Positions 49,994 to 58,891 of a stretch of DNA of 64,000 nucleotides are shown here, piece after piece. The position numbers were made by a program, and so were the translations under genes. Origin of the DNA: Bacteroidia bacterium (lineage in GTDB: Bacteria; Bacteroidota; Bacteroidia; SpSt-205); NCBI GenBank assembly GCA_026003215.1, contig BPGV01000001.1:919001-983000 (forward strand), written 5' to 3'. Positions within the stretch are counted from its first letter, which is position 1. Every line of letters starts with the position of its first letter. A model generated the notes under the pieces. It saw nothing but the letters and a program-made list of their open reading frames with translations. It ran no database searches and had not been told where the DNA came from.

Positions 49994-50001
49994 CAAAGGT
50001 A
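49994..50001 (-). promoter_or_regulatory. -7 promoter box of the hydroxyacyl-CoA dehydrogenase gene
   Basis: Reads TACCTTTG on the minus strand, 4 bases before the ATG at 49989. Confidence 0.65.
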
Positions 50002-50021
50002 CCCTACCCGGCGGTATAGGC

Positions 50022-50029
50022 TATTTTTG
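50022..50029 (+). promoter_or_regulatory. -7 promoter box of tdk
   Basis: TATTTTTG, 5 bases before the ATG at 50035. Confidence 0.62.
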
Positions 50030-50034
50030 CCGAC

Positions 50035-50610
50035 ATGGAACCGCTTTTTCCGGATGGGGCAGGCTGGATTGAGGTTATCTGTGGGGGGATGTTTTCTGGC
50101 AAGACAGAGGAGCTTCTGCGACGCATCCGGCGGGCGCAGATTGCAGGGCAACGCATCCGCCTCTTTAAGCCCGACCATGACACCCGTTACCATCCCACCG
50201 CTATCGTGTCACACGACCAGACCTTATTGGAAGCCCAACCGGTACCTAACTCTGACGCTATTTACCTGCTGAGCACCGACGCCCAAGTAGTAGGTATAGA
50301 TGAAGCCCAGTTTTTTGACAAAGGCATCGTCACCGTGGTGGACCGTCTGGCCGACGAAGGCAAACGGGTAATCATTGCAGGTTTAGACATGGACTATCTG
50401 GGGCGACCCTTTGGTCCTATGCCATATCTCATGGCTATTGCCGAGTTTATCACGAAGCTTCACGCAGTATGTGTGCGTACCGGCGGCCTGGCTCACTACT
50501 CCCATCGCCGCATACCTGAGGGAGACACCGTCCAAGTAGGAGGAAAAGAACTCTATGAGCCCGTCTCGCGGCAAGTCTTCCGACACTTACGGAAGCAGCT
50601 CTCCCAGTAG
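50035..50610 (+). CDS. tdk: Thymidine kinase (type II), reduced zinc site
   Basis: A 191-residue kinase that phosphorylates thymidine for salvage. The P-loop EVICGGMFSGKTEELLRRI is at residues 13-31, VVGIDEAQFF near 84-93 carries the catalytic Glu, and GLDMDYLGRPFGPMPYLMAI near 112-131 is the lasso region entry. In the usual enzyme four Cys residues bind structural zinc; here only the first remains, in AVCVRTGG near 143-150, while the second Cys of that pair and both Cys of the C-terminal pair (after GGKELYEP) are absent. The protein is otherwise complete, so it may fold without zinc. The alkyltransferase-like gene starts inside its end. Confidence 0.93.
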   Translation: MEPLFPDGAGWIEVICGGMFSGKTEELLRRIRRAQIAGQRIRLFKPDHDTRYHPTAIVSHDQTLLEAQPVPNSDAIYLLSTDAQVVGIDEAQFFDKGIVTVVDRLADEGKRVIIAGLDMDYLGRPFGPMPYLMAIAEFITKLHAVCVRTGGLAHYSHRRIPEGDTVQVGGKELYEPVSRQVFRHLRKQLSQ

Positions 50611-50998
50611 CCGCCCCCTCCCCTTAATAGAAAAGATATGGTGGGTAGTACGGGCTATCCCCCCAGGACGAGTAACTACCTACGGGGCTATTGCCCAGTA
50701 TTTAGGCCTCACTCGGGGAGCCCGCCTGGTTGGCCATGCCTTGAACCTTAGCCACAAAGCCTTCCCTCCAGTACCAGCTCATCGTGTCGTCAATCGGACA
50801 GGCCTTCTCACTGGAAAGTTTCACTTCCCTACGCACACTGCTATGCAAGAGCGGTTAGAATCAGAAGGCATACCTGTAAAAAACGATCAAGTACAGAACT
50901 TTACCCAGTATTTTTGGGATCCTTGTGCGCATCTACCCTGGCCAGAGGTCTTTTTCAGTCAGGTGTATGACGAGCCGCCGCCTCCACAAAAGCCTTGA
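50555..50998 (+). CDS. Alkyltransferase-like protein (MGMT fold without active Cys)
   Basis: A 147-residue protein with the DNA-binding half of O6-alkylguanine-DNA alkyltransferase: IPPGRVTTYGAIAQYLGL near residues 35-52 and ARLVGHALNLSHKAFPPVPAH near 56-76. Where the repair enzyme has PCHRV, this protein has PAHRV, so the alkyl-accepting Cys is replaced by Ala. That marks it as an ATL protein, which binds alkylated bases and recruits nucleotide excision repair in other bacteria (there with Trp or Ala). The ATG at 50555 is the only in-frame start and lies within tdk. The 3' end overlaps pyrG by 44 bases tail to tail. Confidence 0.85.
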   Translation: MSPSRGKSSDTYGSSSPSSRPLPLIEKIWWVVRAIPPGRVTTYGAIAQYLGLTRGARLVGHALNLSHKAFPPVPAHRVVNRTGLLTGKFHFPTHTAMQERLESEGIPVKNDQVQNFTQYFWDPCAHLPWPEVFFSQVYDEPPPPQKP

Positions 50999-52559
50999 AG
51001 AGCGGATGCGGCACCTCTACCCGGCTCTGAAACTCCGGATGAAACTGCACCCCAATAAAGAAGGGGTGCCCACGCAGCTCCACAATTTCAACCAAGTCTT
51101 TTTCCGGGTAGCGCCCACTTACCACCAGGCCAGCCTCTTCTAAGGTAGAGCGGTATTGGTTGTTGACTTCGTAGCGGTGGCGATGGCGCTCGTAAATAAG
51201 GGGCGCCTGATATACTTTCCAGGCGAGGGTGCCTTTGCGTATCTCGCAGGGGTAAGCGCCTAAGCGCATGGTGCCGCCCTTGTCTCGGAGATGACGTTGC
51301 TCAGGCATGAGGTCTATCACCGGGTAAGGCGTGGAAGGGTCTATTTCCGTGGTATGGGCCTCTGTCCAGCCTAAGACATGCCGCGCAAACTCCACCACCG
51401 CCATTTGCATCCCCAGACATATCCCTAAGAAAGGAACGCCCCGGGTGCGGGCATACTGGATGGCCAAGATTTTACCGGCGATGCCGCGTTCGCCGAAGCC
51501 GGGCGCGACTAAGATACCCTGCAAGCCTAATAGCCGCCGTTCTGCATTTTCGGGGGTAAGGTCCGCCGAATGGATCCATTCTACCTCCACCCGCACGGAT
51601 TGCCACCCGCCTGCGTGCATTAGGGCTTCGTGAATAGATTTGTAGGCATCGTGCAGCTCTACGTACTTGCCTACGAGGCCAATACGCACCGTAGCTTGGG
51701 GATTTTGGAGCCGCTCTACGAAGGTAGCCCACTGAGAAAGATCCGGCTCACCCCGCAGAGGAAGCCTCAACCGCCGTAGAATAACCTCATCCAGCTTTTC
51801 CTTCCGCAGCTGGAAAAGCACCTGATAAATCAGCGGCACATCTAAAGCCTGAATAACCGCATTTTTAGGGACGTTGGTGTGGAGGGCAATTTTCGCCCGC
51901 ATTTCCTTGGGGATAGGCCGGCTGGTGCGGCAAACCAGCACATCCGGTTGCACCCCCGCTTGTTGAAGCTCTTTTACCGAATGCTGGGTGGGCTTGGTCT
52001 TAGTCTCCTGGGTAGCTTCCAGATAAACCAGCAGGGTAAGATGCACAAAGAGCACGCGGAGGGGCCCGAGTTCGTAATGCAGTTGCCGGGCGGCTTCTAT
52101 GTACGGAAGGGATTCAATATCGCCGACGGTACCGCCCAGTTCGGTAATGATGACATCGTACGGCTCTTTTTGGCTGAGGAGGGTAAAGCGGCGTTTGATT
52201 TCATCGGTGACGTGGGGGATAACCTGGACGGTTTTACCGAGGTACTCCCCGCGACGCTCGCGCTCTATGATGGTCTGGTAGATTTTACCTGTGGTGACGT
52301 TGTGGTCCCGGCTGGTGAGAATATTCAGGAAGCGTTCGTAGTGGCCTAAGTCCATGTCGGTTTCGGCACCGTCGTGGGTAACGAAGACTTCGCCGTGTTC
52401 GTAGGGGTTGAGGGTGCCGGGGTCTACATTGAGATAGGGGTCAAACTTTTGGAGGGTCACGCGGTAGCCGCGTGCCTGGAGAAGCTTCCCAAGGGAAGCC
52501 GCGAAAATGCCCTTCCCTAAGGAAGAAACTACCCCACCCGTAATGAAGATATAGCGCAT
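50955..52559 (-). CDS. pyrG: CTP synthase
   Basis: A 534-residue enzyme converting UTP to CTP with glutamine as nitrogen donor. It begins MRYIFITGGVVSSLGKGIFA (ammonia-ligase P-loop), has DPYLNVDPGTLNPYEHGEVF near residues 41-60, ELGGTVGDIESLPYIEAARQ near 140-159, and a glutaminase domain from about 290 with the nucleophile in FLGICLGMQMAVVEFAR near 375-391 and the HPEF catalytic His near 509. Full length for the family. It follows the binding-protein gene by 3 bases and so belongs to that operon; the 3' end overlaps the convergent ATL gene. Confidence 0.96.
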   Translation of the reverse strand: MRYIFITGGVVSSLGKGIFAASLGKLLQARGYRVTLQKFDPYLNVDPGTLNPYEHGEVFVTHDGAETDMDLGHYERFLNILTSRDHNVTTGKIYQTIIERERRGEYLGKTVQVIPHVTDEIKRRFTLLSQKEPYDVIITELGGTVGDIESLPYIEAARQLHYELGPLRVLFVHLTLLVYLEATQETKTKPTQHSVKELQQAGVQPDVLVCRTSRPIPKEMRAKIALHTNVPKNAVIQALDVPLIYQVLFQLRKEKLDEVILRRLRLPLRGEPDLSQWATFVERLQNPQATVRIGLVGKYVELHDAYKSIHEALMHAGGWQSVRVEVEWIHSADLTPENAERRLLGLQGILVAPGFGERGIAGKILAIQYARTRGVPFLGICLGMQMAVVEFARHVLGWTEAHTTEIDPSTPYPVIDLMPEQRHLRDKGGTMRLGAYPCEIRKGTLAWKVYQAPLIYERHRHRYEVNNQYRSTLEEAGLVVSGRYPEKDLVEIVELRGHPFFIGVQFHPEFQSRVEVPHPLFKAFVEAAARHTPD

Positions 52560-52562
52560 AGC

Positions 52563-53429
52563 TTATAGGAGAGGCGCCCAGAGTGTGCCTAAGTGTTGAT
52601 TGTACCGATAAGTCGGGGTGTAAGCCAGCTCGTAGAGGGCTTCGGCCGCAGCGATAAGGTATGGACTGGGGAAAAAGAAACCGGCGGTGCCCTTGAAGGC
52701 ATAGAGGCGCTTTTGCCTAAAAGCTTTGAGGTGCTGCACCTGTGGCAGGCGAGCCCACTGAGAGAGGGCTTCTCCGGCGGCCGAAAGCGAAGCGCCCGGA
52801 AAGGTCACGACTACCACATCGGGGTCGGCTTCTAAAAACCTTTCCCAGGACAGGAACCCCTCAGCAAAAGCCACGCGAAGGCCGGCCCACTCGGCCAGTT
52901 GGGTAGCCCATCTACCTATGCCATGGGGTATCTCGCCCGGCATAAGCAGCGACACAGACAGGCGCTCCGAAAGCACTTGACTCTTGTGCTGGAGAAAGTC
53001 TTTCCGGCGGAGTACCTCAGAAACCCAGCGGCGAGCTTGGTTAGCCACACCCAACACTTCTCCAATGTGAGGGACACGCTGAATATACTCCTCCCACGTA
53101 GACGCCTGGAAGGAAAATAGCTGAACCGGGTATCCCAACGCTTGCCGAAGGCGTCCCAAAAGCTCTTCCGCCCCTAAATCAGGCACTGAAAGCGTAAGCA
53201 TGGTAAAGAGGGCATCAGGACGCAGGCTGGACAGTACCGCAAAATCAGGGGGGTACGGACCGAGGTACTTTTCCCATTCAGCGGAGGTGCCCCCTCTCCG
53301 CGTGCATATCGGAAGCGCCATCACATAGGTAGAACCCTCACACAGATGACTACGCGCAATCAGAAGCCGTTCTTTACGCCATACGGAGAACCACTGGGTA
53401 GCCTCTGGCAGAAGGGAAGCCCATCGCAT
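52563..53429 (-). CDS. BtuF-like substrate-binding protein without signal peptide
   Basis: A 288-residue protein with the fold order of class III periplasmic binding proteins for cobalamin or siderophores (SLLPEATQWFSVW near residues 5-17, PDALFTMLTLSVPDLGAEE near 70-88, FLEADPDVVVVTFPG near 205-219, AFRQKRLYAFKGTAGFF near 238-254). It has no signal peptide or lipobox, so it is predicted to be cytosolic or to use an unusual export; related signal-less BtuF-like proteins occur in bacteria. No permease or ATPase is adjacent. It sits between an O-antigen ligase-like gene and pyrG, with gaps of 9 and 3 bases. Ligand unknown. Confidence 0.72.
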   Translation of the reverse strand: MRWASLLPEATQWFSVWRKERLLIARSHLCEGSTYVMALPICTRRGGTSAEWEKYLGPYPPDFAVLSSLRPDALFTMLTLSVPDLGAEELLGRLRQALGYPVQLFSFQASTWEEYIQRVPHIGEVLGVANQARRWVSEVLRRKDFLQHKSQVLSERLSVSLLMPGEIPHGIGRWATQLAEWAGLRVAFAEGFLSWERFLEADPDVVVVTFPGASLSAAGEALSQWARLPQVQHLKAFRQKRLYAFKGTAGFFFPSPYLIAAAEALYELAYTPTYRYNQHLGTLWAPLL

Positions 53430-53438
53430 GGGCCAAAG

Positions 53439-54659
53439 CTACGACTTGCGCGCCGTTAGTGTAGCCCATAATAGGCCCGTACCCCACAAAAAGGCTGTCA
53501 CCCCCACTTGCCGCTCCAAGAAGGCTTCCCCTTGCATGAGGAGCAGCCAATACACCAGCCATCCCGTCCATAGCCAGCCCAGCTTCTGCCTAAAAGCCAC
53601 CCCCCAAAAAAGCCCAAAGACAACCACCCCTACCACGCCCAAGCCCATCCCATACTCTACAAACTGATTATGGGGCAGGATATAAGTCTCTTTATCCCAC
53701 TTATAAGGTAGCTTGGGAATCTCCTGAGAGATAGCGGCAAAGTTATCCGCCATACCCACGCCGAAGAGGGGGCTTTTCTTAAAGGCGAGCCATGCAGCTT
53801 CTAAGGCAGCCAAGCGACGGCTAATAGAGCTGTGCGTGATGTAGCCTCCGGGCTTGTAGGTAGCTAAATCCCGCTGCATATTCACCCAACGCATGCGTAA
53901 GGTAGGCACCTTACACACAAGGAAGGGCAGCCCCAGCGCCATTCCCGCTAACGCCGTGAGGGTCCAAATCCAGCGTCGGCGGTCTCTCAGGCCCCACCAT
54001 ATCAGCAGTACAAGCGCGGTCCCATACACCGCCAAAAGCCCTGTACGCAAGGCCAGCCCATGCAGAACCCCCAGATGAATCAGCGCTAAGCCTAAACGTA
54101 CTTTGATTCCTCCCCACACAGGTAGGGCCAGGAGGAAAAGCAGAGCCATCCCCACTAACCCCGCATAATAAATATGCGACAGGCCTCCCAGTAGGGGGAC
54201 GTAGCCCCCATGGTAGATTTTGCTCAAAGCCCAGCTGGGATTGACCCACAGCCGATATAAACTACCTATACCCACAATCGCTAAGGCCAGCTGAAAGAGC
54301 AGGTGTATAGCCTTTTGCCCAACGACAGAAAGGCACTGCCAAGCAAAAACTGCCACCGGAAGCAGAAAAAGAAAAGGCACTTTGATACGCATTTCCACAA
54401 ACCACTGTGCTTTATCCTCGGTATAAAACCAGCTCAGAGCCTGAAGTAGGTAGAGAAACCCAAAGCTTAGGCTCATCCAACGCAGAGCCGAGCCTTCCCC
54501 CCAGAGGGGTTTCCAGGAGAAGCCGGTGGAGCGCTCCGTAAAGGGCAAAAGCAGCCCCAAAAAGCCCAATACCCCTACCCCTATGCTGATAAGGCTATGG
54601 GAAAAGGAAAGCCCCACCGCTACAAGGGCAAGCCCCACAAAGTATCCTGCCTTAAGCAC
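53439..54659 (-). CDS. O-antigen ligase/polymerase-like membrane protein
   Basis: About 406 residues with 10-12 membrane helices, resembling WaaL/Wzy proteins that join or polymerise surface polysaccharide. The periplasmic loop holds HSSISRRLAALEAAWLAFKK near residues 297-316, then SPLFGVGMADNFA near 317-329 and LPHNQFVEYGMGLGVVGVVV near 351-370; SPLFGVG and HNQF are the typical Wzy_C signature. The start is uncertain: a GTG at 54659 fits, with a near-consensus GATTTTTG 3 bases upstream and helix 1 soon after; longer frames overlap the HtrA start region. It heads the operon with the binding protein and pyrG. Confidence 0.78.
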   Translation of the reverse strand: MLKAGYFVGLALVAVGLSFSHSLISIGVGVLGFLGLLLPFTERSTGFSWKPLWGEGSALRWMSLSFGFLYLLQALSWFYTEDKAQWFVEMRIKVPFLFLLPVAVFAWQCLSVVGQKAIHLLFQLALAIVGIGSLYRLWVNPSWALSKIYHGGYVPLLGGLSHIYYAGLVGMALLFLLALPVWGGIKVRLGLALIHLGVLHGLALRTGLLAVYGTALVLLIWWGLRDRRRWIWTLTALAGMALGLPFLVCKVPTLRMRWVNMQRDLATYKPGGYITHSSISRRLAALEAAWLAFKKSPLFGVGMADNFAAISQEIPKLPYKWDKETYILPHNQFVEYGMGLGVVGVVVFGLFWGVAFRQKLGWLWTGWLVYWLLLMQGEAFLERQVGVTAFLWGTGLLWATLTARKS

Positions 54660-54693
54660 CCCCAAAAATCTGCTTTCTTTCGCTAAGATGGCG

Positions 54694-54701
54694 TACCTTT
54701 G
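54694..54701 (+). promoter_or_regulatory. -7 promoter box of the htrA-sucAB operon
   Basis: TACCTTTG; the ATG at 54727 is 25 bases downstream, while an in-frame GTG at 54703 directly follows the box. The longer spacing is unusual here and leaves the start ambiguous. Confidence 0.5.
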
Positions 54702-54726
54702 GGTGAAGTTTTGTTCCAAATCCTGT

Positions 54727-56139
54727 ATGCGCACCCTTCTGGGCAATGTAGTTGTGGCCGTGGTGGCCAGTCTTACGACTTGGTGGATCATACGGAAAAA
54801 GGACACGGGTTCTCCCCTCCCTCCTTCCCCGGCTTATATCCAACCCGCTAAGTGGGACATTCACCCTCCGGTGGATTTCACGGTAGCTGCGCAAATAGCC
54901 ATGCCGGCCGTAGTCCATATCCGCACCCGGGGGAACGCCGATATGCCGGCTTTTCATCGCTTTTTCCTGCCTGATGAAGAAGAGGACGGGGGCTTCATCC
55001 AAGGCACAGGCTCTGGCGTGATCATCCGCCCCGAAGGTTATATCGTAACTTGCAACCACGTGATTGAAAACGCCTCCCAAATCCAAGTCACCCTCTACGA
55101 TAACCGTTCCTTTCGGGCCAGCGTGGTGGGAACTGACCCCTCTACTGACTTAGCCCTCCTCAAGATAGAGGCGGAAGGGTTACCCTACATAGAGTTCGGC
55201 GACTCCGACCAACTGCGGGTAGGGGATTGGGTCTTAGCCGTAGGGAATCCTTTTAACCTCACTTCCACGGTCACAGCGGGCATCGTGAGCGCTAAGGGAC
55301 GCACCTTAGGTCTTTTGAAGGAAAAGTTCCGCGTAGAGTCGTTTATCCAGACAGATGCCGCCGTAAATCCCGGCAATAGCGGAGGCGCCTTAGTGAATAT
55401 TGAAGGCAAGCTCGTAGGCATAAATACCGCTATTGCCTCCATGACGGGGACTTTCGCGGGATATTCTTTTGCTGTGCCCGCCAATATCGCCAAAAAAGTC
55501 GTAGAGGACTTACGCCAATACGGAAAAGTACAGAGAGCGCTCCTCGGCGTTATGATAGAACCGCTCACCCCCGAAAAGCAAAAGGAGGTCGAAATCCCCG
55601 TCTCACAAGGGGCCTATATAGCGGATGTCTATGGTGGAAGTGCTGCCGAAGAAGCCGGCCTCCGATCCGGCGATGTCATCGTAGAAATAGAAGGCAAGCC
55701 TATACACAGCCCAGCCGAACTGACAGAAATCATTGCCCGCCACCGGCCAGGTGATAGAGTACGGGTGGTCTATTACCGTGGGCAAGAACGAAGAGAAGTG
55801 ACTGTTCGCCTCAAAGGACGTTCTTCAGAGGAAACAGAGGAAAGCACGGCTTCAGGGCATAGCTACCTCAAACAGTTGGGCGCCCAAGTGCGTCCGATTA
55901 CCGCCGCCGAGAAAAAAGAGTTGGGTGTTGCTCATGGGCTGAAAGTGATAGAAGTACGACCCGGACCGCTCCAAGAAGCTGGCGTGCGCCCAGGCTTCGT
56001 CATCACCCACATAGATAGACGCCCCGTCTCTACCCCCCAAGAAGCTGAAGAGGTACTCAACGGCATAGAAGGCGGCCTTCTGATAGAAGGGCTCTATCGT
56101 AAAGGAGAAAAAGCGTATTACGCCATCTCTACCGAATAA
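54727..56139 (+). CDS. HtrA/DegP-type serine protease with two PDZ domains
   Basis: A 470-residue envelope protease and chaperone. An N-terminal anchor (MRTLLGNVVVAVVASLTTWW) is followed by a trypsin-like domain: ITCNHVIENASQIQV-like segment YIVTCNHVIENAS with the catalytic His, STDLALLKIEAEGLP with Asp, and NPGNSGGALVNIEGK with Ser in GNSGG. Two PDZ domains follow, with AEEAGLRSGDVIVEIEGKP near residues 304-322 and GPLQEAGVRPGFVITHIDRR near 416-435. It begins the htrA-sucA-sucB-gldA run. The GTG at 54703 is an alternative start. Confidence 0.92.
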   Translation: MRTLLGNVVVAVVASLTTWWIIRKKDTGSPLPPSPAYIQPAKWDIHPPVDFTVAAQIAMPAVVHIRTRGNADMPAFHRFFLPDEEEDGGFIQGTGSGVIIRPEGYIVTCNHVIENASQIQVTLYDNRSFRASVVGTDPSTDLALLKIEAEGLPYIEFGDSDQLRVGDWVLAVGNPFNLTSTVTAGIVSAKGRTLGLLKEKFRVESFIQTDAAVNPGNSGGALVNIEGKLVGINTAIASMTGTFAGYSFAVPANIAKKVVEDLRQYGKVQRALLGVMIEPLTPEKQKEVEIPVSQGAYIADVYGGSAAEEAGLRSGDVIVEIEGKPIHSPAELTEIIARHRPGDRVRVVYYRGQERREVTVRLKGRSSEETEESTASGHSYLKQLGAQVRPITAAEKKELGVAHGLKVIEVRPGPLQEAGVRPGFVITHIDRRPVSTPQEAEEVLNGIEGGLLIEGLYRKGEKAYYAISTE

Positions 56140-56143
56140 TCCT

Positions 56144-58891
56144 ATGACCACGCCGGAATACCTTTTCCGAGCCGACCCTACCTACATAGAAGACCTTCTG
56201 CGACAGTATCAGCAAGACCCTACCAGTGTCCCTCCGGACTGGCAACGGTTTTTTGAAGGATACTTTACTGCCTTAGAAGGACGAGATGGGCTGCCCGCCG
56301 CCGGTCCTTCCCAAATTGAAAAAGAGTTTGGGGTGATCCTCCTAATCGCAGCCTACCGGAACGAAGGCCACTTTTACGCCCGTATAAATCCTTTGCTCTC
56401 CTACGAAGACCAAGAAAAAAAACTGGACGAGGCTTTCGCGCTCTCTAAGTTTGGCCTGAGTGAAAAGGACTTAGATACTGTCTTTCAAGCGGGTAAACAG
56501 GTAGGTTTAGGCCCAGCACCCTTACGCGAGATTATCGCCCACCTACGCCGGATCTACTGCTCTACCCTCGGCATAGAATACCGGTACATTCGGATACCGG
56601 AAATCTTAGCTTGGTTTGAAGATAAGTTAGAAAAACCCGCTAACGCACCAAGTTTCACCCCTCAAGAGCGAAAAACTATATTGCAATGGCTGTGCAATGC
56701 CACCACCTTTGAACGCTTCCTCCACCGGAAGTTTGTAGGACAAAAGCGCTTTTCCTTAGAGGGGAATGAAGCTATCATACCTGCTCTCTACGAACTGGTA
56801 GAAAAAGGGACCGGGCTGGGTATAGAAGAGTTTGTGTTTGGGATGGCCCACCGAGGCCGGCTGAATGTCCTGGCCAATATCTTGCAGAAGTCTTTCCACA
56901 CCATTTTTGGCGAGTTTGAAGGGAAAGGCATCGCTACGGACACTTTTGATGGAGATGTAAAGTATCACATGGGCTATTCCAGTGACCCCGTGATTGCCGG
57001 CAAGCGGGTCCATCTCTCCATGTTACCCAATCCTTCCCATTTAGAGGCTGTGGACCCAGTCGCCACTGGGGCTACCCGCGCGAAAATGGACCACCTCTAT
57101 GGGGGCACCCATGATAAGATCGTCCTCACCCTTATCCATGGCGATGCCGCTATCGCCGGGCAAGGTGTCGTCTATGAAACCCTCCAGATGTCGCTCCTGC
57201 CGGGCTACGAAGTAGGCGGCACCATCCATATCGTCCTGAATAACCAAATAGGCTTCACCACCGGCGAACGCCAAGCGCGCTCCAGCTACTATTGTACCGA
57301 TGTAGCCAAAGTGACCCTTTCGCCGGTATTCCACGTGAATGGAGAGGACCCAGAAGCTATCGTTCATGCTATCCGCTTAGCTATCGCCTTTCGCCAAGCC
57401 TTCAACCGAGATGTCTTTATAGACGTAGTGGGCTACCGAAAGCACGGCCACAATGAAGGGGATGAGCCCCGCTTCACCCAGCCCCTTATGTATAAACAGA
57501 TCGTCCAACGTCCTGCCCCTTTTGAGGTCTATGCCCAACGGCTTATCCAAGAAGGCCTCATCACCGAAGCCGAGGTCAAAGAAATGGAACGCACCCGTAA
57601 TGACTTCTACGAAAAACAGTTAGAAAAAGCCCGCACCGAAGAACCAGAAATAGATACCATACCTCGCCGTACCTGGCAAGGTATCCAGCTTTATGACGAC
57701 TACACTGTAGAACCCGACCCAGAAACACGCGTTCGCAAAGAAATCCTATCGTTTATCGCCCAGCAGGTGATGCACTTCCCCGAAGGCTTCCGACCTCATC
57801 CTACCGTAAAAAAAGTGTATGAATCTCGTTTGGAAGCTGTGCAGAAAGGTACAGGATTGGATTGGGGTACCGTAGAAATGCTCGCTTATGGCTCCCTCCT
57901 CCTGGAAAATAACCCGATACGCTTGACCGGACAAGACGTAGAACGAGGGACTTTTTCCCACCGTCATGCTGTCCTCGTGGATCAAGAAACCGAAGCTACT
58001 TTTGTGCCCCTGAATCACCTCTCGCATCGCCAAGCCCCCTTCTACATCTACAACTCGCCGCTCTCCGAGTATGCCGTATTAGGATTTGAGTATGGGTATG
58101 CGCTGGCTTCGCCCCACACCCTCGTGATATGGGAAGCGCAGTTTGGCGACTTTGCCAACGGCGCCCAAATCATTATTGACCAATACCTTTCTGCCGCCAA
58201 ATCCAAATGGGGCCGCCTCAATGGCATCACCCTTTACTTACCCCATGGCTACGAAGGCCAAGGACCGGAACATTCCAGCGCCCGCCCCGAACGCTTCCTC
58301 ATCTTAGCCGCACAGAATAACATGTACATCTGCAACTTCACCCATCCGGCAAACCTCTTCCATGCCTTGCGCCGGCAACTGCGCAGCTCCACCCGCCGAC
58401 CACTGATTATCTTCACCCCTAAAAGCCTGCTGCGTCATCCTGAATGCGTAGCTACCCTCAGCGACCTCACCGAGGGTCGGTTCCGCCCCGTATTGCCCGA
58501 CCCCGAAGTCTCCCCCGACCAAGCCCGCCGCCTCCTCCTATGCACGGGTAAAATCTTCTACGACCTCCTCCAAGCCCGCCGCGAACACCAAAAAAACGAT
58601 ACCGCTATCCTCCGCATAGAACAGCTGTACCCCTTCCCCGAAGAGGAGATCCGTCAAGCCCTTGCGGAACACCCCCACGTAGAAGAGCTCTACTGGGTGC
58701 AAGAAGAACCCGCAAACATGGGCTATTGGACCTTCATCCTGCGTAAGTTTACCGAGCATGGACTACCGCTCCCTAAGCTCATTTCCCGCCGAGAAGCTTC
58801 AAGCCCCGCCACCGGCTCGTATAGCCAGCACCTTCGCCAACAAAACTATATCTTGCGCCGCGCCTTAGATATCGTAGCCGAACGCGTATGA
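56144..58891 (+). CDS. sucA: 2-oxoglutarate dehydrogenase E1 component
   Basis: A 915-residue thiamine-diphosphate enzyme that decarboxylates 2-oxoglutarate in the TCA cycle. The N-terminal E2-binding segment ([20 protein letters not shown]) is present. [18 protein letters not shown] near residues 231-248 and [20 protein letters not shown] near 335-354 contribute to the active site, and [17 protein letters not shown] near 365-381 contains the ThDP-binding motif. In the C-terminal half, [17 protein letters not shown] near 640-656 and [15 protein letters not shown] near 706-720 are conserved. It is 4 bases after htrA, and its stop overlaps sucB as ATGA. Confidence 0.96.
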   Translation: MTTPEYLFRADPTYIEDLLRQYQQDPTSVPPDWQRFFEGYFTALEGRDGLPAAGPSQIEKEFGVILLIAAYRNEGHFYARINPLLSYEDQEKKLDEAFALSKFGLSEKDLDTVFQAGKQVGLGPAPLREIIAHLRRIYCSTLGIEYRYIRIPEILAWFEDKLEKPANAPSFTPQERKTILQWLCNATTFERFLHRKFVGQKRFSLEGNEAIIPALYELVEKGTGLGIEEFVFGMAHRGRLNVLANILQKSFHTIFGEFEGKGIATDTFDGDVKYHMGYSSDPVIAGKRVHLSMLPNPSHLEAVDPVATGATRAKMDHLYGGTHDKIVLTLIHGDAAIAGQGVVYETLQMSLLPGYEVGGTIHIVLNNQIGFTTGERQARSSYYCTDVAKVTLSPVFHVNGEDPEAIVHAIRLAIAFRQAFNRDVFIDVVGYRKHGHNEGDEPRFTQPLMYKQIVQRPAPFEVYAQRLIQEGLITEAEVKEMERTRNDFYEKQLEKARTEEPEIDTIPRRTWQGIQLYDDYTVEPDPETRVRKEILSFIAQQVMHFPEGFRPHPTVKKVYESRLEAVQKGTGLDWGTVEMLAYGSLLLENNPIRLTGQDVERGTFSHRHAVLVDQETEATFVPLNHLSHRQAPFYIYNSPLSEYAVLGFEYGYALASPHTLVIWEAQFGDFANGAQIIIDQYLSAAKSKWGRLNGITLYLPHGYEGQGPEHSSARPERFLILAAQNNMYICNFTHPANLFHALRRQLRSSTRRPLIIFTPKSLLRHPECVATLSDLTEGRFRPVLPDPEVSPDQARRLLLCTGKIFYDLLQARREHQKNDTAILRIEQLYPFPEEEIRQALAEHPHVEELYWVQEEPANMGYWTFILRKFTEHGLPLPKLISRREASSPATGSYSQHLRQQNYILRRALDIVAERV

